Source: Colwellia sp. (GTDB lineage: Bacteria; Pseudomonadota; Gammaproteobacteria; Enterobacterales; Alteromonadaceae). Taken from it: a stretch of 64,000 nt of DNA. Each line of letters opens with the position of its first letter. Within the stretch, counting starts at the first letter, position 1. Positions 47,993 to 55,873 of this stretch are shown in pieces. Where the stretch lies: positions 1 to 64,000 of the forward strand of contig JALJPB010000013.1 in the NCBI GenBank assembly GCA_022969175.1, in the 5' to 3' direction. The position numbers and the translations under genes are program-made. Below the pieces are notes generated by a model that was given only the letters and a program-made list of their open reading frames with translations, did not search any database and had not been told where the DNA came from.

Positions 47993-49135
47993 ATGAATAA
48001 TTCATCAACCTCTATAAGCGGTACTAAAAAACAACGGTTACTATCAATTGATGCTCTGCGGGGCTTTGACATGATATGGATTTTAGGAGCTGAGGGTATA
48101 TTTGCTGCACTATTTACGCTCACCGGCATTAATTTTTTTAGTCATGCTGCTGGGCAAATGTTACATAGCCCATGGCACGGGTTTACCGCTTATGACTTGA
48201 TTTTTCCACTATTCATTTTTCTATCTGGTGTTAGCCTTGGCATTGCCGGTAAGCCAATGACTTCTTATCCTGTTGAGCAACGACAACAAAAAATAAAGCA
48301 TGCGTTTAAACGCCTATTTTTGTTAATTACGCTAGGTGTTTTATATAACCATGGTTGGGGTACAGGGATACCAGCAGATCTTGATTCAGTACGTTTTGCC
48401 AGTGTATTAGGTCGCATTGGTATTGCTTGGTTTGTTGCTGCTCTGATCGTTTGGTTTGTCAGTATTCGAATGCAATGGTTGATTGCTGCAACTTTGTTAT
48501 TAGGTTATTGGTTGTTGCTTGGTTTTGTCGATATTGGTGGTTATGGCGCAGGAAATTATAGCTCTACAGGCTCGTTAAATGTATGGTTTGATCAAACTTT
48601 GTTACCTGGAGCTACCTATAAAAATCTGCCCTTGGATCCTGAAGGCTTGTTATCAAATTTATCCTCCATTGTTAATGCGCTATTAGGCGTTTTTGTTGGC
48701 CGACATATAATTCAACATCAGAACAATGCTAAACGATTATTAAGGGACCTGGTTGGATTTGGTAGTTTACTATTGGTATTAGGGTATATCTGGGGTCTTG
48801 TTTTGCCAATCAATAAAACCTTATGGACCAGTTCATTTACCTTGGTTACTTGTGGTTACAGTGTTTTATTATTATCCCTGTTTTATTGGCTGATTGATGT
48901 ATTGAAAATACAACGTTGGGCAGTATTTTTTGCTGTTATCGGCACCAATTCAATTATTGTCTATTTAGGCACGAGTATACTCAATTGGCAATACACCGCC
49001 CAAAGTCTATTTGGCGGCTTTATTATTGCAACACCAATTAGTTGGCAGCCTCTATTGCAAGTTATTCTTTTAGTTCTAATACAGTGGTCATTGTTGTTTT
49101 GGCTATATCGCCGAAAAATTTTTATAAAAGTGTAA
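47993..49135 (+). CDS. NagX-like membrane acyltransferase-family protein (DUF5009)
   Basis: A 380-residue polytopic membrane protein of the family related to heparan-alpha-glucosaminide N-acetyltransferase (YeiB/DUF5009), called NagX in GlcNAc gene clusters. Signatures: RLLSIDALRGFDMIWILGAEG at the N-terminus and SPWHGFTAYDLIFPLFIFLSGVSLG, followed by about nine hydrophobic helices. Start at ATG 47993; an in-frame TTG lies 15 nt upstream. The NagR-like operator supports a role in N-acetylglucosamine or chitin metabolism, although no other nag gene is in the window. Monocistronic. Confidence 0.82.
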   Translation: MNNSSTSISGTKKQRLLSIDALRGFDMIWILGAEGIFAALFTLTGINFFSHAAGQMLHSPWHGFTAYDLIFPLFIFLSGVSLGIAGKPMTSYPVEQRQQKIKHAFKRLFLLITLGVLYNHGWGTGIPADLDSVRFASVLGRIGIAWFVAALIVWFVSIRMQWLIAATLLLGYWLLLGFVDIGGYGAGNYSSTGSLNVWFDQTLLPGATYKNLPLDPEGLLSNLSSIVNALLGVFVGRHIIQHQNNAKRLLRDLVGFGSLLLVLGYIWGLVLPINKTLWTSSFTLVTCGYSVLLLSLFYWLIDVLKIQRWAVFFAVIGTNSIIVYLGTSILNWQYTAQSLFGGFIIATPISWQPLLQVILLVLIQWSLLFWLYRRKIFIKV

Positions 49136-49393
49136 TAATTGGTGAAAAGCACTAACCTCTATTTATTTTCAGAGAATCGATGTGCTGCAAATGTCAATTG
49201 CAAATGATTGCCATTTACCATGTAAGTTGTTGTGTTTGTGTGTTTTATTTATCACTAAAATTATTATTTTTAATTAATTGAAAACTCGGCGTGTATTTTG
49301 TAATAGACGGTTACATCTTTATTTATTTTGCTTACCTAAAATTAGGTATTATTCACAAAATAAGTACAAAACGTAACATCCGAGGATTGAACC

Positions 49394-50605
49394 GTGATAC
49401 GTAAAAAACAAATTATTATTCCTTTTATAGTGCTTGCGGCAGGTATTGGCGCATTTGTGGTATTTTCTGGAATGAAAAAACCACCTGAAGAAAAAGCTGA
49501 AGTTGATAATACACCTATTGTGTCTATAGAAGCGATTTCAGTTGAGCCAATGACATTACATGTTAATTCATACGGTATAGTAAAACCAAAATATGAAACT
49601 GAGCTTGTTGCTCAAGTCAATGGTCAAATTGTTGAACTATCAGAAATATTTGTTCGTGGCGGTTTTGTTAAAAAAGGTCAGTTACTTGCTCGTATTGATC
49701 CCAATGATTATCAAGCGGCATTAATTGAAGCACAAGCGAGTATGGCATCGGCTCGTGCTGCGCTTGAAACTGAGCTTGCTCAAGGTAAAGTAGCTGAACG
49801 TGAATGGAAGCTTATTACCAATACCTCTCCTACTGAATTAAGTTTACGTAAACCTCAACTTGCTCAAGAACTTGCTCGTGTTAAGTCGGCACAAGCATCA
49901 GTGCTTCGAGCTGAACGTAACCTTGAAAGAACTAGAGTAGTCGCACCATATGATGCATTGATTGAATCAAGAAGTATTGGTTTGGGCTCATTTGTTGGTA
50001 TTGGCAATAATATTGGTAAGTTACTTGGTACGGGTGTAGCGGAAATACGCTTACCTGTTGCGGATAATCAATTACAGTTTTTGATTGCTCAGGGTGAAAA
50101 TGCTCAAGTTAACTTGCATGGTGTTTATGCAGGGAAAGATATTCAATGGCAAGCAAAAATTGTCCGTGGCGAAGGTGTTATTGATAACAAAAGTAGAATG
50201 AGTTATTTGGTCGCTGAAGTAAGTGACCCTTATGGCTTGAATGTTAATAATGAAATTACCCCACTGCGTTATGGCAGTTATGTTACCGCTAAAATAGTGG
50301 GTATTGAAATTGCCAGTGCTAGTATTGTACCGCGTTATTTAGTTGATAATGGCCGTGTGGCTATTTTAGATAGCGAATCTAAATTACATTACGCTGATAT
50401 TGATATTGTTCGTCAAGACGGCAAAAATGTCATTGTTAAACATGGTTTGTTAGATGGAGACCAACTAATTGTTTCTGCTCTAGACTACCCTGTTGATGGT
50501 ATGAAGTTAGCGTTGATTGGTGATAAAAAAGAGTCTGATGAAGAAGTAGAACAAGAAAATACTGATACCCAAGTTGCCCTTAATGACAGTGTATCAGAGG
50601 AGTAA
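49394..50605 (+). CDS. RND efflux periplasmic adaptor (membrane fusion) protein
   Basis: A 403-residue HlyD/AcrA-family adaptor linking an RND pump to an outer-membrane channel. An N-terminal membrane anchor (about 5-25, IIIPFIVLAAGIGAFVVF) is followed by the lipoyl half-motif (ELVAQVNGQIVELSEIFVRGGFVKKGQLLARID), a coiled-coil hairpin (AALIEAQASMASARAALETE) and beta-barrel domains. GTG start with GAGG 8 nt upstream. A 3-bp gap to the pump gene means one operon. No outer-membrane factor gene nearby, so a TolC-like partner elsewhere is expected. Substrate unknown. Confidence 0.93.
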   Translation: MIRKKQIIIPFIVLAAGIGAFVVFSGMKKPPEEKAEVDNTPIVSIEAISVEPMTLHVNSYGIVKPKYETELVAQVNGQIVELSEIFVRGGFVKKGQLLARIDPNDYQAALIEAQASMASARAALETELAQGKVAEREWKLITNTSPTELSLRKPQLAQELARVKSAQASVLRAERNLERTRVVAPYDALIESRSIGLGSFVGIGNNIGKLLGTGVAEIRLPVADNQLQFLIAQGENAQVNLHGVYAGKDIQWQAKIVRGEGVIDNKSRMSYLVAEVSDPYGLNVNNEITPLRYGSYVTAKIVGIEIASASIVPRYLVDNGRVAILDSESKLHYADIDIVRQDGKNVIVKHGLLDGDQLIVSALDYPVDGMKLALIGDKKESDEEVEQENTDTQVALNDSVSEE

Positions 50606-50608
50606 CAT

Positions 50609-53600
50609 ATGACTGATTTATCAACTAAGTCAAAAGCTGAAATTGACGAAACTATAGATACTCATAAAGGTATTATTGCTTGGTTTGCACGTAATAGTAT
50701 TGCAGCTAACTTATTAATGATCTTTATTTTAGTGGGTGGATTTTTAACGATTCAAACCATTAATAAACAAATGTTTCCTCAAATTAAAATTAATTGGATC
50801 TCTTACGCTGCACCTTACCCAGGAGCTGCGCCACAAGAAGTGGAAGAGGGTATTACCATTAAAATTGAGGAAGCATTAGAAACGGTACAAGGTTTAAAAC
50901 GGGTTATTACCTATTCAAATCGTGGTTTTTCCAATGGCTGGTTTGAAGTCGATCTTGATTATGATCCGCAAGTAGTTTTAGAAGAAGTAAAGTCAGCTAT
51001 TGACTCTATACCGAGCTTTCCTGATGGCATGGAGCGAATTAAGGTTGAGCGAGAGAAGTTTCGCCAAGAAGTTATGTATATCAGTTTATATGGCGACTTA
51101 ACCTATGGTGAGCTGAAAGAGTTAGGTCGTAAAATTCATAATGAAATTCAACAACTACCTTATATTAACATTTCTGAATTACACAGTGGTTTAGGTTATG
51201 AAATTTCCATTGAAGTCAGTAAAGATAAATTAAGGGAATATGGCTTGGGCTTTAATGATATCGCTCGCGCTGTTCGTAGCTATTCTCGAAATATGTCAGC
51301 AGGGCAGATTCGTGCTGAAAATGGCTATATCAATTTACGGGTTGAAAACCAAGCTTACCGTGGTCATGAGTTTGAACAGATTCCAGTAGTTACCCTTGAA
51401 GATGGCACCAAAATATTGTTAGGGGATATCGCTACTATTGTTGATGGTTTTGAAGAAGGCTTACAACATTCTAAATTTAATGGCAAAAATTCGGTAACCC
51501 TATTTATTGGCGCCGCTGATAATCAAAGCATCACTGATATAGCTAAAGTTGTCAAAAAATATGTCGATGACAAAGCTGAAGTATTACCTCAAGGAGTGAA
51601 GTTAGAAACTTGGGTTGATATGACTTATTACCTTGAAGGCCGCTTAAACATGATGGTCGACAACATGCAAAGTGGTGCGGTATTGGTCTTTTTAATGTTG
51701 GCGCTATTTTTACGTGTTCGTTTAGCTTTTTGGGTGATGATGGGTTTACCCGTGTGTTTCTTAGGTACTTTATTAGTGATGCCGATGGACTTTATTGGTG
51801 TCACCATTAATGTTATTAGTTTATTCGCCTTTATTTTAGTACTGGGTATTGTCGTTGATGACGCTATCGTCATGGGAGAAAGTGCTCATGACGAAATAGA
51901 AGAGCATGGACATAGTACTGAAAGTGTAATTCGAGGTGTTAAACGTGTTGCTATGCCGGCTACCTTTGGCGTATTAACGACCATTGCGGTATTTTTACCC
52001 TTCTTGTTTGGTGATGGTCCATCAGCTGCTTTTGGCAAAGCGATTGGTTCTGTTGTCGTGCTTTGTTTGATTTTCTCATTGATTGAATCAAAACTTATTT
52101 TGCCAGCGCATTTGGTTAAAATGAAAATCAAAGAGTTTAATCCAAAAAATCCTATTGATAGAGTCCGTCGAGCAGTTGATACCCAGTTAAAACGCTTTAT
52201 TGAAAATATCTATAGCCCAGGTTTAGCTGTCTGTGTTGAATATCGTTACGCAGTATTAATGTTCTTTGTTAGCTTGATGTTAGTAAGTGCGGGCTTGTTC
52301 AGTGGTGGTTTTGTCCGTTTTGTGGGCCAACCCAAAATCCCTCATGATTTTCCTCGTATTAGTATAGAAATGAATGTTGATGCCTCAGAAAAATCGACAT
52401 TAGATACTTTATTAAAACTTGAAAACATTATCTATAAAGTGGATAAAGATATTGAAGCAAAATACGGCAGTTCAATGATCTCAGATATGCAGGTTGACTT
52501 ACGTAGCCGCATTAATGGCCAAGTAATGGTTAAATTGGTTGTTCCTGAACTTAGGCCAATTGATACCTTTGAATTAGCCGATATGTGGCGCGCGGCAATT
52601 CCTAATTACCCAGGCGTTAAATCGTTAACTATCAGTGATAATTTGTTTGGTGGTGGTCGTGATGATGGTGATATTGCTTTTAGATTAGAAAGTCAAAGTG
52701 ATGCCCAATTACTTGGTGCGGCAAAAGAGTTAAAAGCTAAACTTAACTCGTTAAAAGGTATTGGTGATGTTAATGATAGCCGTCAAACTAGCGCGAAAGA
52801 AGTGCAATTTGAGCTTAAGCCTTTGGCTTATAGTATGGGCTTAACACTTGCTGATATTGCGTCACAAGTGAGCTACAGTTTCTATGGTTTAGAAGCTCAA
52901 CGTATTTTACGTGACAGTGAAGAAATAAAAGTAATGGTACGTTATCCACTTGAGCAACGTAGTTCAGTAGGTCATGTTGATGATGTATTGATCAAGGCGC
53001 CAAATGGAGCTGAGTTACCATTATCTGAACTCGCCGAGATTATCTTACAAGATGGTGTTACTCGCATTCGTCGTGAAAACGGTAACCGTACGATAAACGT
53101 TTGGGCAAGTGTTGATGCTGAGCAAGTAGAACCGTTTAAAGTGGCTAAGGACATTCGTGATAACTTTATACCTGAGCTATTAAGAAAGTTTCCACAAGTA
53201 AAAAGCCAAGTATCTGGACGTATTCAAGAAGAAATGGACAGTGCTGATGATTCATTACGTGATTTTGTTATCTCTCTAATGGTTATTTTCTCACTACTTG
53301 CTATACCGCTTAAATCATATTCACAAGCGATTATGATAATGATAGTTATACCATTTGGTGTAATTGGTGCGGTATTTGGCCATTTCATGCTAGGCATGGA
53401 CTTAAGTGCTTTATCGGTTATGGGCATCTTAGCTGCATCAGGTGTGGTGGTGAATGACTCACTTGTTATGGTCGATTATGTGAATAGAGCGCGAAAACGT
53501 GGAGAGCGTTTAAAAGATGCAGTAATGCATGCCGGAGCAAAGCGTTTTAGAGCCATTTTACTGACCTCACTAACTACCTTTATCGGTTTAGCACCCATTA

Positions 53601-53815
53601 TCTTTTTTGAGACCAGCGCACAAGCAAAAATTGTTATTCCAATGGCGGTATCCTTATCGTTTGGAGTATTATTTGCCACTATTGTGACGTTAGTGCTTAT
53701 CCCTTGTTTGTATCTTATTATTGAAGACTTAAGAAAAGTATTTACTCGTAAGAAGAAACCACAAGAGTTATTACCAAACGATTTAGATAGTGCGGTTAAA
53801 GACGTTACTTTTTAA
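50609..53815 (+). CDS. RND-family efflux transporter permease
   Basis: A 1068-residue AcrB/MexB-type inner-membrane pump, proton-driven. The N-terminal helix ISWYAAPY region is preceded by NSIAANLLMIFILVGGFLTIQTI; YPGAAPQEVEEGITIKIEEAL begins the porter domain. The transmembrane block LRVRLAFWVMMGLPVCFLGTL ... VLGIVVDDAIVMGES carries the double-Asp proton site DD typical of RND helix 4. The second repeat has GILAASGVVVNDSLVMVDYVN. It looks like members of the group lacking a dedicated outer-membrane gene. Substrate unknown. Followed by a terminator. Confidence 0.94.
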   Translation: MTDLSTKSKAEIDETIDTHKGIIAWFARNSIAANLLMIFILVGGFLTIQTINKQMFPQIKINWISYAAPYPGAAPQEVEEGITIKIEEALETVQGLKRVITYSNRGFSNGWFEVDLDYDPQVVLEEVKSAIDSIPSFPDGMERIKVEREKFRQEVMYISLYGDLTYGELKELGRKIHNEIQQLPYINISELHSGLGYEISIEVSKDKLREYGLGFNDIARAVRSYSRNMSAGQIRAENGYINLRVENQAYRGHEFEQIPVVTLEDGTKILLGDIATIVDGFEEGLQHSKFNGKNSVTLFIGAADNQSITDIAKVVKKYVDDKAEVLPQGVKLETWVDMTYYLEGRLNMMVDNMQSGAVLVFLMLALFLRVRLAFWVMMGLPVCFLGTLLVMPMDFIGVTINVISLFAFILVLGIVVDDAIVMGESAHDEIEEHGHSTESVIRGVKRVAMPATFGVLTTIAVFLPFLFGDGPSAAFGKAIGSVVVLCLIFSLIESKLILPAHLVKMKIKEFNPKNPIDRVRRAVDTQLKRFIENIYSPGLAVCVEYRYAVLMFFVSLMLVSAGLFSGGFVRFVGQPKIPHDFPRISIEMNVDASEKSTLDTLLKLENIIYKVDKDIEAKYGSSMISDMQVDLRSRINGQVMVKLVVPELRPIDTFELADMWRAAIPNYPGVKSLTISDNLFGGGRDDGDIAFRLESQSDAQLLGAAKELKAKLNSLKGIGDVNDSRQTSAKEVQFELKPLAYSMGLTLADIASQVSYSFYGLEAQRILRDSEEIKVMVRYPLEQRSSVGHVDDVLIKAPNGAELPLSELAEIILQDGVTRIRRENGNRTINVWASVDAEQVEPFKVAKDIRDNFIPELLRKFPQVKSQVSGRIQEEMDSADDSLRDFVISLMVIFSLLAIPLKSYSQAIMIMIVIPFGVIGAVFGHFMLGMDLSALSVMGILAASGVVVNDSLVMVDYVNRARKRGERLKDAVMHAGAKRFRAILLTSLTTFIGLAPIIFFETSAQAKIVIPMAVSLSFGVLFATIVTLVLIPCLYLIIEDLRKVFTRKKKPQELLPNDLDSAVKDVTF

Positions 53816-53840
53816 CTAAGTATCTCAGTTCAAGTGTTAT

Positions 53841-53867
53841 AAAAAGCCATCACTACGATGGCTTTTT
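53841..53867 (+). terminator. Rho-independent terminator after the RND operon
   Basis: AAAAAGCCATC (53841-53851), loop ACTAC, and GATGGCTTTTT (53857-53867), continuing in T. It closes the adaptor-pump operon. Confidence 0.9.
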
Positions 53868-54032
53868 TATATTCATGGATGAATCAGATGTCGCGGTGCC
53901 AAGGATGGTAAAGAGCGACGATTGCTTAAATAATACTGATTACATTTAATTGCAAAAAACAGCATTTTAACGATTGATTTTTTTTGAATTTAGGTGGATT
54001 ATGAAGGTGAAGATAACAACAGAGGTAAGATT

Positions 54033-54371
54033 ATGAAAATACAAATTTCCGGACACCATGTAGAAATTACTGAAGGTATTAAACAAGCAATTGAAAATAA
54101 ATTTGCTAAAATCTCTAAGCATTATCCAAGCCTAATGACCCTCAATTCAACTATTACAGTAGAGCCGCATCTACAAAAATTTGAGGTTACCACCAATTAT
54201 GAGGGAGTGAATGTTACCGTTAACGCTTCAGATAAAAAACTCTATAGCGCCATCGCCAGTGCAGCTAAAAAAATGCAAGTTGCTTTAGCAAAACGTAAAG
54301 GAGTATTAACTGCTAAGATTAATGCGAAATATGTTGTTCAGCAGTCAGACCCTTATCAATTAGCGTCTTAA
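54033..54371 (+). CDS. hpf: Ribosome hibernation factor, HPF/YfiA family
   Basis: A 112-residue protein that binds the 30S decoding region and stabilises inactive ribosomes in stationary phase or cold stress. The N-terminus MKIQISGHHVEITEGIKQAIENKF matches the HPF pattern, and YSAIASAAKKMQVALAKRK is the second helix. I set the start at ATG 54033, where GAGGT lies 6 nt upstream; a longer frame starts at 53994 and adds 13 residues without homology. Intermediate in length between E. coli HPF (95) and RaiA (113), so the split HPF/RaiA assignment is uncertain. Standalone gene. Confidence 0.88.
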   Translation: MKIQISGHHVEITEGIKQAIENKFAKISKHYPSLMTLNSTITVEPHLQKFEVTTNYEGVNVTVNASDKKLYSAIASAAKKMQVALAKRKGVLTAKINAKYVVQQSDPYQLAS

Positions 54372-54402
54372 TTCCACTCTCCAAACTTTAATTCTCATAT
54401 AC

Positions 54403-54427
54403 AAAAGGCTGCATCTGCAGCCTTTTT
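54403..54427. terminator. Terminator between hpf and the oxygenase gene
   Basis: AAAAGGCTGCA (54403-54413) and TGCAGCCTTTTT (54416-54427) form a stem with a minimal loop followed by T residues; it serves hpf and probably the convergent gene. Confidence 0.85.
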
Positions 54428-54444
54428 GTTCCTTGAACAATAGT

Positions 54445-55284
54445 TTATTTTACACCAAGCTCTTTTAATCTTTCGAGTAAATAGCTTTGTTGAGTATGCT
54501 TTTCTGATAGTTTTACTTCACTGCGAGGGTGTAAAAACAATGGCAGTGAAATCCTTGGTTTTTGACTGTTTTCACCGGTTGGGTTAATTACCCTATGGCT
54601 GGTTGATGGAAAATAACCCGATGATGCTTCTTGTAACATATCGCCAATATTAATAATTAAATTACCAAAATCTGCGGGTACATCTAACCAACTACCGTCT
54701 TGTTGTTGAACCTGTAGACCTGGTTCATTTGCAGCGGGTAATATCGTTAATAAGTTAATATCTTCATGGGCCGCAGCTCTGATTGCCCCTATTTCCTCAT
54801 TTCCCGTTAATGGCGGATAATGTAACACCCTAAGTAATGTATTAGGGGTGTTTTTGATCATTTGTGATAAGGGTTCAGAATAGCCTTTAGCAATCTCACT
54901 TGGGCTATATTGTTCAACCCAGTCGAGTAATTGGGCCGCAAGGTTTGATGCCAGTTGATAATAACTTAATATTTCATCTTTAAGTGAGTCAGGAATACGC
55001 CCCCAAGGGTATACGTGGTAATACTCCTTAATATCTTTTTGGGTATGACCTTTTGCTATTTCTGATATTTCGCTAGCAAAATAACCATCTTGCTTTTCTG
55101 GATCAAAAGCAAAGTTATTTTTGTCAGAACTATTAAAAAAAGCTTCCCAATTTTTATAAATCGATTCAACTAACGATTGCTTGACGGGGTGATTAATTAG
55201 CACGCCAAACCCTGTTTCTCTAAGACTTTGTACAAAACGCTGGGGGGCATCTTCGCTGTTATAATCGACAACTTGAACTTGCAT
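54445..55284 (-). CDS. Isopenicillin N synthase-like 2-oxoglutarate/Fe(II) oxygenase
   Basis: A 279-residue non-haem iron oxygenase of the IPNS/ACC oxidase superfamily. The facial triad is visible as H-x-D in IRAAAHEDINLLTIL and the distal H in STSHRVINP, with RISLPLFLHP providing the arginine that holds 2-oxoglutarate. GDMLQEASSGYFPSTSHRV is the signature region. The N-terminal FVQSLRETGFGVLINH is typical of the DIOX_N domain. Cytosolic, monocistronic. Substrate not deducible. Confidence 0.9.
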   Translation of the reverse strand: MQVQVVDYNSEDAPQRFVQSLRETGFGVLINHPVKQSLVESIYKNWEAFFNSSDKNNFAFDPEKQDGYFASEISEIAKGHTQKDIKEYYHVYPWGRIPDSLKDEILSYYQLASNLAAQLLDWVEQYSPSEIAKGYSEPLSQMIKNTPNTLLRVLHYPPLTGNEEIGAIRAAAHEDINLLTILPAANEPGLQVQQQDGSWLDVPADFGNLIINIGDMLQEASSGYFPSTSHRVINPTGENSQKPRISLPLFLHPRSEVKLSEKHTQQSYLLERLKELGVK

Positions 55285-55473
55285 ACTGAACCTATTAAAT
55301 AGCTGTTTTAAAATTTATGAAAGCTAATTTTACTCTCTTCTAGAGATTGGGCAATACTATCTGTTAGAAACAAATAACTTTCGTCATTGAATTTAGCTGT
55401 TTATAATGCCGATACAACTATCAGTTGCACCGATAGATGTAACAATTAAATTAATAAAAAGTGAATAACAACA

Positions 55474-55773
55474 ATGAAAAAACTATTTTTTATCGCTTTA
55501 CCTTTAGTCATTACTTTAGCTGCTTGTTCATCATCTGATGATGTCTGTGAGGATATCACTTTAGCGTCTGAGCAAATTCAAGATTGCCAATATCTTCAAC
55601 GACAAATTACCAGTGCTAAAGGACAACCTCTAGTGCGTACTGAATTAGAGCGTAGATATCAACAAGATTGTATCGATATTCGTTATTATAGGGATAGTCA
55701 ACAAGCTGCTATTTGTGGAAATAAGCATAAATTAGATGAGATTAGGGAAGAATTAAAAAAAGAAGAGAACTAA
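55474..55773 (+). CDS. Small lipoprotein of unknown function
   Basis: A 99-residue protein with a clear lipoprotein signal: MKKLFFIALPLVITLAAC, lipobox LAAC with Cys18. The next residues are SSSDD, an aspartate not at +2, so outer-membrane sorting is likely. The mature part has three further cysteines (VCED, DCQY, DCID) plus AICG, suggesting disulfides, and ends in a charged helix (HKLDEIREELKKEEN). No family recognised. Sits 100 bp before the c-di-GMP gene on the same strand. Confidence 0.72.
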   Translation: MKKLFFIALPLVITLAACSSSDDVCEDITLASEQIQDCQYLQRQITSAKGQPLVRTELERRYQQDCIDIRYYRDSQQAAICGNKHKLDEIREELKKEEN

Positions 55774-55873
55774 AATCTATCGATAAGATTCTCTTATTAA
55801 CTAGATATTTTTTACATTAGCCGTCATTATAAAGAGAGTAACTAACTTTATTTATGATGTAAAAGTACTTGGT

